NCBI GenBank assembly: GCA_036824005.1 | Contig: DAITBA010000024.1 | Span: 1 to 48,259 of the forward strand | Direction: 5' to 3' | Length of the DNA: 48,259 bases | Source: DAITBA01 sp036824005 | GTDB lineage: Bacteria; Pseudomonadota; Gammaproteobacteria; Burkholderiales; Rhodocyclaceae | Shown: positions 14,564 through 23,579 of the stretch, piece by piece | How the letters are laid out: each line of letters starts with the position of its first letter | Numbering within the stretch: position 1 is the stretch's first letter | Notes under the pieces: model-generated | Database searches by the model: none | What the model was told of the DNA's origin: nothing | Seen by the model: the letters and a program-made list of their open reading frames with translations, nothing else | Made by a program: the position numbers and the translations under genes

Positions 14564-16963
14564 ATGAACCAATCCACTGCCCGCACCACGCTCGACCTGC
14601 CCATCGAGGGCATGACCTGTGCCGCCTGTGCTGCCCGCATCGAGAAGACGCTCAATCGTCTGCCCGGCGTCAGCGCGGCGGTGAACTTCGCCGCCGAGCG
14701 GGCGCATATCGATTTCGATGGCGGCGCCGTTGCCGGCGTCCAACTCGTCGAAGCCATTCGCAAGACCGGCTTCCAGGTACCCGTGCAAACCGTGGAGCTG
14801 GCGCTTTCCGGGATGACCTGCGCCGCCTGCGCCACGCGAATCGAAGCCGTGCTCAAGCGCCAACCCGGTGTCGAAACGGCGGCGGTGAATCTGGCCAGCG
14901 AAAAGGCGACAGTGCGCTACACACCCGGCGCCACGGACGTCGCGGTCATGGTCGCTGCCGTAGAGCGGGCCGGCTACGGCGCCCGCGAGCTGTCCGAGGC
15001 GGCGCGCCAGGAAGAGAAGGCGCGGCGTGCAGCGGCCTATCGCGCCGAAACGCACCGTTTCTGGGTTTCGGCGGCGCTCACCCTGCCGTTGCTGGCGCAG
15101 ATGGGCGCGATGTTCGGCGTCGGGGCGGAGGGGCACTACGATCTTCTGCCGCGCTGGTTGCAATTGGCGTTGGCCACGCCGGTGCAGTTCTGGATCGGCA
15201 AGCGCTTCTATGTCGGGGCTTACCATGCTGTGCGCGGTGGCGCCGGCAACATGGATGTGCTCGTGGCCCTGGGCACCAGCATGGCCTGGCTCTACAGCTT
15301 CGTCGTCACCGTCGCCGGTCTGGATCATCACCACGTCTATTACGAGGCGTCCGCCGCCATCATCACCCTGGTGTTGATGGGCAAGTTGTTGGAGGCACGC
15401 GCCAAGGCCCGCACATCCGCCGCCATCGAAGCGCTGGTGCGGCTGCAGCCCCAGGTGGCGCTCGTGGAGGGGGAGGGCGGCCTGGTCGAGGTGCCGGTAG
15501 CGAGCTTGAAGCCCGGCGATCTGTTCATCGTGCGACCCGGTGCCAGCGTGCCTGTGGACGGGGAGGTGATTGACGGCCATTCCAGCATCAACGAAGCCAT
15601 GCTCACTGGCGAGAGTCTGCCCCGGGCCAAGAGCGTGGGCGACAAGATCTTCGCCGCAACTCTCAATGGCGGTGGCCTGCTGCGCTGCCGCGCCACCGGC
15701 GTCGGCGCATCCACGCTGCTGGCGGGCATCATCCGCATGGTCGAGCAGGCCCAGGGCTCCAAGGCACCGGTGCAGCGGCTGGCGGATCGTATCGCCGCCA
15801 TCTTCGTTCCGGCAGTGAGCGCGGTGGCGCTGATCACCTTTGTCGCGTGGTGGGCTCTGGTGGGGGACTTCACCCAGGCGCTCGTCAATGCGGTGGCCGT
15901 GCTGGTGATCGCTTGCCCCTGCGCCCTGGGCCTCGCAACCCCGACGGCGATCATGGTAGGCACCGGGCGCGGCGCCGCGGCCGGCATCCTGGTGAAGAAT
16001 GCACAAGCGCTGGAGCTGGCGGAAAAGGTCCAAGTGCTGGCGGTGGACAAGACCGGCACGCTGACCGAAGGACGGCCCGTGGTCACCGACATCGTGCCGG
16101 CCGTTGGCGTGAACGAAACGGTGCTGCTGCAGGTTGCGGCCAGCCTGGAGCAGGGGTCCGACCATCCGCTGGCGGAGGCCATCGTGGCACGGGCGCGTGA
16201 GGCGGGCATCGAGTTCCTGCCCGTCGCGGCGCTGCAAGCAACAGCAGGCAAGGGGCTCCGGGCGCGGCTCGAAGAGCGCGAATATATGCTAGGCTCGCCG
16301 GCCTTCCTGAGGGAGCAGGGCGTGCAGCCGGACGGGACGCTGCTGCGATCGCTCCAGGATGCCGGGAAGAGCATCGTTGCCCTGGCGCGAGGCGGCGAGT
16401 TTCTCGGCGTCATTGCCATTGCCGATCAGTTGCGCGAGAGTTCCGCGGCGGCCGTGGCGCGGCTGCACCGGGACGGCGTGGAGGTGGTGATGCTCACCGG
16501 CGACAATGCGGCTACTGCTGCCGCCATCGCCAAGGCTGCCGGCATCGCCAGCGTGCGCGCCGACGTTCTGCCCCGGGACAAGGCCGAGGCGGTGGCCCAG
16601 CTCAAGGCCTCTGGCCGGCGTGTGGGCATGGCCGGCGACGGCATTAATGACGCCCCGGCGTTGGCGGCGGCCGACGTCAGCTTCGCCATTGGCGGCGGTA
16701 GCGACGTGGCGCTGGAGGCTGCCGACATCACCCTTATGCGCAACGATCTAATGAGCGTGGTGGATGCCATCGAGCTGTCCCGCGCCACGCTCGCCAAGAT
16801 CCGCCAGAACCTGTTCTTTGCCTTCGTCTACAATGTGCTTGGCATTCCGCTCGCGGCGCTGGGCATGCTCAATCCGGTGATTGCCGGCGCCGCCATGGCC
16901 ATGAGCTCGGTGTCGGTGGTGAGCAACTCCCTGCTGCTGAAGCGGTGGCAGCCGGGGCGTTGA
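14564..16963 (+). CDS. copA: copper-translocating P1B-type ATPase (CopA/CcoI-like)
   Basis: A 799-residue inner-membrane ATPase that moves Cu(I) out of the cytoplasm. Two N-terminal metal-binding domains each carry GMTCAAC (C19/C22 and C86/C89). The membrane metal site is CPC (C451-P-C453), the phosphorylated Asp is D495 in DKTGTLTEG, and MAGDGINDAPAL marks the hinge. The YN pair in YNVLGIPLAALG and MAMSSVSVVSNS near the end are the copper-specific residues of the last helices. It may serve detoxification (CopA) or cbb3 copper loading (CcoI); the neighbouring SafE-type gene favours oxidase assembly, the adjacent chaperone fits both. Confidence 0.95.
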   Translation: MNQSTARTTLDLPIEGMTCAACAARIEKTLNRLPGVSAAVNFAAERAHIDFDGGAVAGVQLVEAIRKTGFQVPVQTVELALSGMTCAACATRIEAVLKRQPGVETAAVNLASEKATVRYTPGATDVAVMVAAVERAGYGARELSEAARQEEKARRAAAYRAETHRFWVSAALTLPLLAQMGAMFGVGAEGHYDLLPRWLQLALATPVQFWIGKRFYVGAYHAVRGGAGNMDVLVALGTSMAWLYSFVVTVAGLDHHHVYYEASAAIITLVLMGKLLEARAKARTSAAIEALVRLQPQVALVEGEGGLVEVPVASLKPGDLFIVRPGASVPVDGEVIDGHSSINEAMLTGESLPRAKSVGDKIFAATLNGGGLLRCRATGVGASTLLAGIIRMVEQAQGSKAPVQRLADRIAAIFVPAVSAVALITFVAWWALVGDFTQALVNAVAVLVIACPCALGLATPTAIMVGTGRGAAAGILVKNAQALELAEKVQVLAVDKTGTLTEGRPVVTDIVPAVGVNETVLLQVAASLEQGSDHPLAEAIVARAREAGIEFLPVAALQATAGKGLRARLEEREYMLGSPAFLREQGVQPDGTLLRSLQDAGKSIVALARGGEFLGVIAIADQLRESSAAAVARLHRDGVEVVMLTGDNAATAAAIAKAAGIASVRADVLPRDKAEAVAQLKASGRRVGMAGDGINDAPALAAADVSFAIGGGSDVALEAADITLMRNDLMSVVDAIELSRATLAKIRQNLFFAFVYNVLGIPLAALGMLNPVIAGAAMAMSSVSVVSNSLLLKRWQPGR

Positions 16964-17159
16964 TGCCTCGCACGAATATTTCCACCGCCGGAAAGGCCAA
17001 GGTCAGCGAGAAGATCGCGGCGTGCGTGATCACGCAGTGCGTGGTGTCCTCGTACGTGCTCCTGCCGCCGCGTCGCACCGCGGGGGTGGGCGACCATCTT
17101 GGGGCGCGCCGGCGTCGGTTATTTGGTGGTGAGCTGATTCTTTATTCAGGAGGGATGGT

Positions 17160-17372
17160 ATGGAAACGACCGTATTGAAAGTCGGCGGCATGAGCTGCCA
17201 GGGATGCGTCAAGAGCGTGACCAACGTCCTGCAGGCGCTGCCGGGCGTGACAACGGCCGAAGTGTCCCTCGAACGGGGCGAGGCACGGGTCGAGTTCGAC
17301 CCGGCGCGGGTGGACCTCGCGGCGCTCAAAGTAGCCGTCGAAGGCGCGGGATTCGAGGCCGCGGCCGCGTGA
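17160..17372 (+). CDS. copZ: heavy-metal-associated (CopZ-like) copper chaperone
   Basis: A 70-residue cytoplasmic protein consisting of a single HMA domain. GGMSCQGCVKSV holds the MxCxxC copper site and LPGVTTAEVSLERGEARVEFDP is the usual beta-alpha-beta continuation. Such proteins hand Cu(I) to the ATPase encoded upstream. A strong AGGAGGG site precedes the ATG. It lies 196 bases after the ATPase gene; that gap holds no recognisable gene. Confidence 0.9.
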   Translation: METTVLKVGGMSCQGCVKSVTNVLQALPGVTTAEVSLERGEARVEFDPARVDLAALKVAVEGAGFEAAAA

Positions 17373-17395
17373 GGCCGCATCCTCGCAGATGGTTC

Positions 17396-17428
17396 TTGTA
17401 TTTTCAATCGAGAATAATTACCATTTCG
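17396..17428 (+). promoter_or_regulatory. Fur-type promoter of the siderophore receptor gene
   Basis: TTGTAT (17396-17401) and TACCAT (17419-17424) are separated by 17 bases. The segment GAGAATAATTACCATTT (from 17410) overlaps the -10 and resembles a Fur box. It has the same form, GAGAnnnATTAnCATTT at the same place relative to the -10, as the site at 26834-26850, which supports iron repression. The predicted leader is about 155 bases long and holds no gene. Confidence 0.65.
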
Positions 17429-17584
17429 ACGTTTGCCCGATGCCCATGTGGCCGGGCGGACAGCCGCAGTTACCTGCAGCGCACTGACTGAACCTCAGCC
17501 AGCGATTCCGTATTTTCCGTCCGGATAGCCAGCCAGCGAACCCCGGGACCACGAGACGTGGCCCGCCGACCACGGAGAGTACGA

Positions 17585-19801
17585 ATGAAGCGATGCGATT
17601 CGCTGGCGCGCCCCAGCTTTGCCCCCGATTCCAAGAATGGTTGTGCCGCCTCCGTTGGCCAGCAGCCATTGCTGCAACTGGCCGCAATGCTCGCAACACT
17701 GGCGTTCGCAACGCCGGCCACCGCCCAGAACACGGATGCCGGCGGTGCCCGGGACGAAGTAACGCTGCCGACGGTGAACGTCAAGGACACCCATGACCGC
17801 GAAGCGCAGAGCTACCAAGGCGGCACGACCAGCGTCGGCAAGGTCAAGCAGCTGCCCAAGGACGTGCCCCAGGCGCTGACCATCGTTTCCGAAAAGCTCA
17901 TATTCGACAAGGGCAACGACACCCTCAAGGACGCGCTGCGCAACGTTTCGGGGCTCACCTTCAACGCCGGCGAAGGCGGGCGCATCGGCGACAACATGAA
18001 CCTGCGCGGCTTCTACACCTTCGGCGACCTCTACCTGGATGGCGTACGCGACGTGGCGCAGGTCAACCGCGAGGTCTTCAACCTGGAACAGATCGACGTG
18101 CTGCGCGGTTCCGCCGCCATGCTGTTCGGCCGCGGCCAGGCGGGCGGGGTCATCAATCAGGTGAGCAAGCAGCCGGGGCTGGTGGATCGCGGCAGCGTTG
18201 CCGGGACCCTGGGCACGTACGACTACAAGCGCGTCACGGCCGACGTGAACAAGGTCGTGGGCGAGAACGCGGCGCTGCGCATCAACGCCATGAAAACCGA
18301 CGCCGGCAGCTCGCGGGACGAGGTGACCACGGAGCGTGCCGGCATCGCGCCCGCGATCCGCTTCGGCATCGGCACCGCCGACGAGTTTTCCCTGTCGTAC
18401 TACTACCTGGACATCCACAACGTACCGGACTACGGCGTGCCCTTCTTCGACAAGCGGCCGGTGGACGTACCGGCCAACCGCTACTACGGCACGGTGGCGG
18501 ACTACGAGGACAACGTGGTGAGCATGACCACCGCCACCTACATCCACCGTTTCTCGCCCCAGACGGAATTCAAGACCGTGCTGCGCATGGCCGACTATGA
18601 GCGCGATCTGTGGGTATCGGCACCGCGTCTGGCGGCAGGGGCAACCGCCGCCTCCGTGGCCAACGGCACGGCCGTGGTGACCCGCAACCGCTCTGCCCGC
18701 GGCGCGGAGGAGCATACGCTCACCAGCCAGAGCGACTTCGTCACGCGCTTCACCACCGGCAGCCTGAAGCACGAGGCGCTGGTGGGACTCGAGCTGTTGG
18801 ACGAGCGGGCCGGGCGCTGGAACTACACGACCTCGGCTGGCTCCGCGCCTACGACCACTGTCGGCAATCCCAACCCGACACCGCCGCTGCCGGCCGGCTA
18901 TGGCGGCCAGCAGCGCTCGGGCATCAACACCTACGACGGCTTCACCGTTGGCTGGTATGCGCAGGACGCCATCGAGTTCCTGCCCGGCTGGAAGATTCTG
19001 CTCGGGTTGCGCCGCGACGACCTGAACGCCAGCTATAGCAACGGCGCGCAAGTCGATTATGGCGAGTGGAGCTACCGCACGGGATTATCCTGGCAGCCCA
19101 GTGATTTCCACCACTACTACGCCACCTACAGCGACTCCTTCAGCCCTACCGCGGATCTCTACCAGTTCACCTCGACGACCATCGTCTTTCCGGCCGAGCG
19201 CAGCAAGACTTACGAGCTGGGCGCCAAGTGGGAGTTGTATAACGGCGACCTGTCGCTGCGTACCGCCGTCTATCGCACCGAGAAGACCTACGAGCGCAAC
19301 ACCGACGTCGAATCGGCGCAGAACGCGACGCTGCTGTCGCGCAAGCGCCATACCGACGGCGTCGAGCTGGAGTGGGCAGGCCGGATCACGCGCCGCTGGG
19401 AGGTGTTCGGCGGCGTGGCGCTGATGCGCGCCCTGATCGACGAGGCGGCGACAAATCTCAACTCGGTGGGCATGCGGCCGCGCAATGCGCCGCCGTACAC
19501 CTTCAACGTCTGGACCACCTACAAGCTGGACGGTCCCTGGCGCGTCGGCCTGGGCGTCGAAGGCAAGGGGGCACGCCTGGCCTATGGCCTGGGCGGCACG
19601 GCGCCGATCAACGCCAACGTGGCGCCGCGCTATGCCCGCTGGGACGCCATGCTCGCCTACGAGCAGCCGCGCTACACGGTCAAGTTGAACCTGCAGAACC
19701 TGCTGGACAAGCGTTACTACGAATCGGTCTACGAGAACGGCGGCCACGTCGTGCCGGGCACCGAACGCGCCATTCAGGTGACGGGCGAGTTCAGGTTCTG
19801 A
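17585..19801 (+). CDS. TonB-dependent siderophore receptor
   Basis: A 738-residue outer-membrane receptor. A long signal region (to about residue 45, ATPATAQ) is followed by the plug domain (LPTVNVKD, PKDVPQALTIVSEKL, GLTFNAGEGGRIGDNMNLRGF, VLRGSAAMLFGRGQAGGVINQVSK) and a 22-strand barrel ending in ITGEF-type residues with terminal Phe (QVTGEFRF). The plug motifs are those of the FhuE/FoxA-like group that takes up ferric siderophores using TonB energy. ATG at 17585 is chosen as start. No siderophore biosynthesis genes are in the window, so the ligand may be foreign. Confidence 0.92.
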   Translation: MKRCDSLARPSFAPDSKNGCAASVGQQPLLQLAAMLATLAFATPATAQNTDAGGARDEVTLPTVNVKDTHDREAQSYQGGTTSVGKVKQLPKDVPQALTIVSEKLIFDKGNDTLKDALRNVSGLTFNAGEGGRIGDNMNLRGFYTFGDLYLDGVRDVAQVNREVFNLEQIDVLRGSAAMLFGRGQAGGVINQVSKQPGLVDRGSVAGTLGTYDYKRVTADVNKVVGENAALRINAMKTDAGSSRDEVTTERAGIAPAIRFGIGTADEFSLSYYYLDIHNVPDYGVPFFDKRPVDVPANRYYGTVADYEDNVVSMTTATYIHRFSPQTEFKTVLRMADYERDLWVSAPRLAAGATAASVANGTAVVTRNRSARGAEEHTLTSQSDFVTRFTTGSLKHEALVGLELLDERAGRWNYTTSAGSAPTTTVGNPNPTPPLPAGYGGQQRSGINTYDGFTVGWYAQDAIEFLPGWKILLGLRRDDLNASYSNGAQVDYGEWSYRTGLSWQPSDFHHYYATYSDSFSPTADLYQFTSTTIVFPAERSKTYELGAKWELYNGDLSLRTAVYRTEKTYERNTDVESAQNATLLSRKRHTDGVELEWAGRITRRWEVFGGVALMRALIDEAATNLNSVGMRPRNAPPYTFNVWTTYKLDGPWRVGLGVEGKGARLAYGLGGTAPINANVAPRYARWDAMLAYEQPRYTVKLNLQNLLDKRYYESVYENGGHVVPGTERAIQVTGEFRF

Positions 19802-19811
19802 AAGCGGCGGG

Positions 19812-20936
19812 TTATCCGACCAGCACCCAGTGGTTGTCCAAGGCCATTGATTCCGGCCAGGCCAGGAACCGGGCGTTGGCCGTGGGCAGCCAACGCACCA
19901 ACCCGTAGGCAGTGGCCACTAGCAACCCGCCGTCCTGCGCCGGTCCCGGCCAGGCGGTCAGGGCATAGGCTTCCTTGAAGGTGATGATGGAGGTCAGCTT
20001 CTGCGCAGCCCCGGGGTGCCAAAGCTGGACCAGACCCGCGCGATGGCTGGAGACGGCGAAGCCGCCCTGGTAGGCCGGCGCGATGTCGCCGGCATAGCCG
20101 ACGCCGTCGTTGGCCCGGGTCGGGATGCCGAGCGCGTCACCATCGAGGACGGCGAGCAGCGGCGCTGCGGCCCGGGCGGCAGGCTCGTCGTGCTCGGCCT
20201 GCAGGGCGATGCCGAGGTAGGCGTCGCCATCTGCGGGGTCATGGCTCCAGGCAAGGTGGCGCAGGCTCAGGCGCGGGTCGTCCAGGCGCCACTGGCGCAG
20301 CAACCGGCCGTTGCGCCCATCCAGCCGCACCAGCGAGGAATCCATGCGATGCAGGTCGTATTTCTTGTCGCTCAGGGTGCGGGGCACGCCGCCGTTGGCG
20401 ACGAACAGTTGCCCCTGATGATCCAGAATCAGCTGATGGGGATCGATGCCATGGGTATCCCACTCGTCGAGCTTCTTCAGCGTTTGGCGGTCGCGCACGC
20501 CGATCCTGCCGCGCCCGCTGCGGAGGTCCGTTTCGGTGGTGTAGAGCACTTCGCCGGCGGTCGCGGCATGGCCGTTCAGGCGCGTGGTGGAGTTGTCGTC
20601 GTCCACCCGCAACTGTTGCATCGCCCGGCCTGCGCCGTCGCAGCGCAGCAGCCATGTCCCGGGGCGCACGCCGATGACCAGCAATCCGCCGTCGGCCTCG
20701 GCGGTGATGCCATGGGGACGGGTGGGTAGTGGCAAGGAATAGAGGATCGTCAGTTTTTCCTGCGCCCAGTCCGCGGCCAGCACCCCGGCATGATACGGAT
20801 CGCCCATATTGGGTCCCCGCCAGGCGGCGCCGATCAGAGACTTCCCGCCGGCGTCCGGCAGAGGCGTCTGGCCAAGCCCAGCCTTGGGCAGAACGCCGAG
20901 CGCCGCGAGGATGCCCAAGGCCTGGCGACGGTTCAT
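19812..20936 (-). CDS. DUF1513 domain protein, exported
   Basis: A 374-residue protein with a signal peptide that starts MNRRQALGILAALG, a twin-arginine-like opening that is not a complete Tat motif. The rest is beta-propeller-like with repeated strands (HGITAEADGGLLVIG, DPHQLILDHQGQLFVANGG, LSLRHLAWSH, GGFAVSSHRAG), the DUF1513 pattern. Function unknown; DUF1513 genes are often found in iron-regulated clusters. The ATG at 20936 is 8 bases from a GGGAG; the ATG at 20942 is too close to it. It begins 2 bases after the upstream DUF2325 gene ends, so it is the last gene of the heme cluster. Confidence 0.82.
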   Translation of the reverse strand: MNRRQALGILAALGVLPKAGLGQTPLPDAGGKSLIGAAWRGPNMGDPYHAGVLAADWAQEKLTILYSLPLPTRPHGITAEADGGLLVIGVRPGTWLLRCDGAGRAMQQLRVDDDNSTTRLNGHAATAGEVLYTTETDLRSGRGRIGVRDRQTLKKLDEWDTHGIDPHQLILDHQGQLFVANGGVPRTLSDKKYDLHRMDSSLVRLDGRNGRLLRQWRLDDPRLSLRHLAWSHDPADGDAYLGIALQAEHDEPAARAAAPLLAVLDGDALGIPTRANDGVGYAGDIAPAYQGGFAVSSHRAGLVQLWHPGAAQKLTSIITFKEAYALTAWPGPAQDGGLLVATAYGLVRWLPTANARFLAWPESMALDNHWVLVG

Positions 20937-20938
20937 GA

Positions 20939-22258
20939 TCATCTCCCTCCGGCACCGGGAGCGTGCGGCGCCAGCGGCATGACCGCAGCGCCGTCCGCGT
21001 CGCCCATGGTGGCCAGCATGTGCAGGCCGCGGGTGAGGGAGGTGAGCCCGGAGTTCGGCAGCATGACGCAGGGCTTGCCGAGCTGCTTGCAGGTTCGCTT
21101 CACCTCGTAATAGGCGCTGTGGCTCACGTGATCGGCGGGCACGATCACGGCATCGGCGCGGGCCAGCAGCGCATGCAGGCGCTGCGTGCGATGTTCCAGC
21201 CCGCCGTCATGGTAGGCGAAGCGGCCGTTGCAGCGCTCGATCAGTGCCTGGTAGCGCTCGGCGAGGTTCACCTGACCGCCGACGCACAGCACGCAGCGTC
21301 CGCCCATGTCGGGCAGTGCGCAAACCTCACCATCGCGCGCCGGACAATCCCGCATGCCATTGCCCAGCAGCGATGCCAGCGCCTGTTCCGCAACCTCCAG
21401 TTGCTCCTGTGCTTGCGCGAGGGCCACGCGCAACGACTCGGCCTGCGCTTCCGCCTTGTCGGCGCGAGCGACATCGCGGCCGTGGGCAGCCCGCGCCCGG
21501 GCGACGGCGGCCTGGAGTTCGGAAAGCACCGGCATCGGATGGGGCGTGTGGGACTGCAGCCGGCGCCGAAGCTCCGCCGCCTCGCCCCTGGCTTCGCCGA
21601 ACTGCCGCTGTAGTGCGGCAAGACGCTGCTCCTTCGCCGCGAGATCCGACATGTGGCGCGCCTGGGTCCGGGCCAGGCGTTCGCGCAGTTCGTCGTTCTC
21701 CCGCATGACGGTGGCAAGGCGACGCAGGTCGGCCCGCTGCCCCGCGCCGACCTGGTGAGAGAGCATGTGCACGTCCATGTAGGCCTGATCGATCAGTTTT
21801 TGGTCGGCGTTGCCGGCGCTCATGATGGCCCAGAACATGCCGGCCACCTCGCCGCGCTGGGCATGTTCGCGCCAGCACTTCAGGCGTTCGTCATCATTGG
21901 CGAGTTTGGCAAACTGGGCCAGGACCAGTCGGTACTTGTCCTCGAGCATCTTGTGCACCTGCTCGGCAAGCCGGGTACGCTTCTGGGTGTCGCGCACGGC
22001 GCAGACATGCAGCTCGTAGTCGGTGTAGGTGTCCACATCGCGCACCCCGGCGCGTTTGGCGGCCTTGCGCAACTCGGCCACACTCAGGCAGGTGCCGATG
22101 ATCGGGCAATGGTAACTGCTGCCCAGCTCCCACAGTTTGCGCCGCCGCGGCCTGAGCGGCACCTCAATCATCGGTTCGGGCAGCGCGACCGAGACGAACT
22201 CCAAGTCATCGTTGGGCGTCCGGGGCGGCAGTTCGAAAGGAGCATGTTTGGTACACAT
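20939..22258 (-). CDS. long DUF2325 protein with coiled coil and Cys motifs
   Basis: A 439-residue protein. The N-terminal part carries SSYHCPIIGTCLS and a helical region; residues about 220-345 are a long charged coiled coil; then a Cys-rich stretch (CPARDGEVC, GGRCVLCVGG) leads into a C-terminal DUF2325 Rossmann-like domain with ADHVSHSAYYEVKRTCKQLGKPC. The cysteines and histidines could bind a metal, heme or cluster, but this is inference. No known function. It follows the DUF2149 gene by 5 bases and is coupled to the DUF1513 gene. A second, shorter DUF2325 protein is encoded at 26853. Confidence 0.8.
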   Translation of the reverse strand: MCTKHAPFELPPRTPNDDLEFVSVALPEPMIEVPLRPRRRKLWELGSSYHCPIIGTCLSVAELRKAAKRAGVRDVDTYTDYELHVCAVRDTQKRTRLAEQVHKMLEDKYRLVLAQFAKLANDDERLKCWREHAQRGEVAGMFWAIMSAGNADQKLIDQAYMDVHMLSHQVGAGQRADLRRLATVMRENDELRERLARTQARHMSDLAAKEQRLAALQRQFGEARGEAAELRRRLQSHTPHPMPVLSELQAAVARARAAHGRDVARADKAEAQAESLRVALAQAQEQLEVAEQALASLLGNGMRDCPARDGEVCALPDMGGRCVLCVGGQVNLAERYQALIERCNGRFAYHDGGLEHRTQRLHALLARADAVIVPADHVSHSAYYEVKRTCKQLGKPCVMLPNSGLTSLTRGLHMLATMGDADGAAVMPLAPHAPGAGGR

Positions 22259-22263
22259 CGCCG

Positions 22264-22608
22264 TTACCTCCCTGCATCGGCCTCGGGCGAGACGGATGCC
22301 CCGCCCTCCGGCACATAAATCATGCTGCCGTCCTTGAGCCGGTAGGCCACACCGGCACGGGTACCGTCGCCCTCGCCGAGCTGCTGCGAGGCGCGGTAGC
22401 GTTGCACCTTCTCGCCCTTCTTGACGACGATCTCCATGTCGGGTTTGCCGGCGTTGCTGACGACGGTGACGTCGCTCCTGGTGAACGGGTTCAGGGGGTT
22501 CTGTGCCACCGTGATCAGCAAGGCCGCGATGATGACCAGAAAGATGTCGATCAGATTGACCACCGAAAGGATCGGATCGTCCGCTTCCAGATCGTCGAGC
22601 AGTTTCAT
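22264..22608 (-). CDS. DUF2149 protein (ExbD/HmuV-like partner)
   Basis: A 114-residue protein with an N-terminal membrane helix (NLIDIFLVIIAALLITVAQNP) preceded by a conserved Asp, as in ExbD, and a periplasmic domain (EIVVKKGEKVQRYRAS, GVAYRLKDGSMIYVPEG). DUF2149 proteins pair with MotA/TolQ/ExbB-type channels and CobN-like chelatases, for example as HmuV in the hmu heme operon of Porphyromonas (from memory). Its start overlaps the end of the joined CobN/ExbB-like gene by 4 bases. With its usual channel partner reduced to a C-terminal piece here, it may lack a working partner. Confidence 0.83.
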   Translation of the reverse strand: MKLLDDLEADDPILSVVNLIDIFLVIIAALLITVAQNPLNPFTRSDVTVVSNAGKPDMEIVVKKGEKVQRYRASQQLGEGDGTRAGVAYRLKDGSMIYVPEGGASVSPEADAGR

Positions 22609-23579
22609 GCTGCGGCTCCTTCCAGATTTTCCTGTTCCGTGGCGAGCAGCGCACGGGGTTCGGGCGGCGAGGCGTGCTCCTGGCGCGCGATGCGAACCGA
22701 CTCCAGCTCCTCTGCCGACCAGCGCCGCTTGAGCGACAGCAGACCGTAAGTCAGCGAGGCGGAGATCAGGGCGAGGATGACGGCGGAAAAGGCCAGCGTG
22801 AGGTTCTGACTGACGCTCTGCAGATTGCCGTCCAGGTGTAACATGGCAGCGAGCGTGCCGTTGTCCATGGCCGGTGCATAGACGGGCAGAGGCAGCGCTC
22901 CGGCGGCCTCGATGCGGGCAATGAGATCGTCGATGAAAGCGGTCTGCTCGGAGGCGATGTACTGCTGATGCAGGAACAACGCCACCGTCGGCGGCCGACG
23001 GGACGGCTCGACGCCCTTCCAGCGCAGATAGGCGGCGGGGTCGGCGAACACCAGGCCCGGTGCCCGGGGGTGGTAGACGGCCGACTTGGGGAATACGATG
23101 GGATCGGCGATGCCGGTCGCGGGGCGGCCGGCGAGCTGGGCGGCGAGCGTGGCGAAAAAGCCGTCGAAGTTGGCCCGGCTGCCATTGACGTAGTAGGCGA
23201 GCAGCCGTCGCGCCGTGGCCTCGGGCATGCCGCCCCAGGCCGGGCTTGCCTCGTAGAGCCAGACATGGGGCGCCTTCAAGCCGGGCAGGGCGTGGGCCAG
23301 TTTGCCGCGCACGTAATCCTGCAGGTAGGTGTCGAAGAACACCGCATCCCGACCCTTGAACAGGCTGTCGTCGCTGTCGGCGGGCAGCTTGTCGGCGTAG
23401 CGCACTTCGACGGAGATGCCGTGGGACTTGGCGACCTTGGCAAGCAGATGGAATTTGCCCGGCGGCACGTTGTTGGTGGCGATGAAGAGCACGGACGCCG
23501 CATCGGCCGCGGCTGTTACCGCCAACGCTGCTATGGCCACCGCGCTGCGGATGGCAGGAAGAATCGAACGCCGCTTCAT
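22605..23579 (-). CDS. joined ORF: CobN/HmuS-like N-terminus fused to ExbB/HmuU-like C-terminus
   Basis: A 324-residue ORF with a signal peptide. Residues about 28-238 (FIATNNVPPGKFHLLAKVA, SAVYHPRAPGLVFADPAAYLRWKG, EQTAFIDDLIARIEA) look like the first fifth of a CobN-like chelatase, a family of about 1,200-1,300 residues. From about residue 243 (HLDGNLQSVSQNLTLAFSAV) it continues as a membrane helix plus RRW tail, which looks like the end of a MotA/TolQ/ExbB channel protein. In related clusters those are separate neighbouring genes in this order. The simplest reading is an in-frame internal deletion, real or from assembly, with the junction near 22850-22870. It overlaps the genes on both sides by 4 bases. 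Confidence 0.7.
   Translation of the reverse strand: MKRRSILPAIRSAVAIAALAVTAAADAASVLFIATNNVPPGKFHLLAKVAKSHGISVEVRYADKLPADSDDSLFKGRDAVFFDTYLQDYVRGKLAHALPGLKAPHVWLYEASPAWGGMPEATARRLLAYYVNGSRANFDGFFATLAAQLAGRPATGIADPIVFPKSAVYHPRAPGLVFADPAAYLRWKGVEPSRRPPTVALFLHQQYIASEQTAFIDDLIARIEAAGALPLPVYAPAMDNGTLAAMLHLDGNLQSVSQNLTLAFSAVILALISASLTYGLLSLKRRWSAEELESVRIARQEHASPPEPRALLATEQENLEGAAA

Noticed and set aside
14555..16237. 560-codon open frame opposite the copper ATPase gene
   Set aside because: The product is rich in Arg, His and Gln as expected from reverse reading of GC-rich code; the ATPase on the plus strand is complete.
16964..17159. Possible small gene between the copper ATPase and chaperone genes
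   Set aside because: The open frame has no ribosome site and ends in an Arg-rich stretch that overlaps the chaperone start; no known family.
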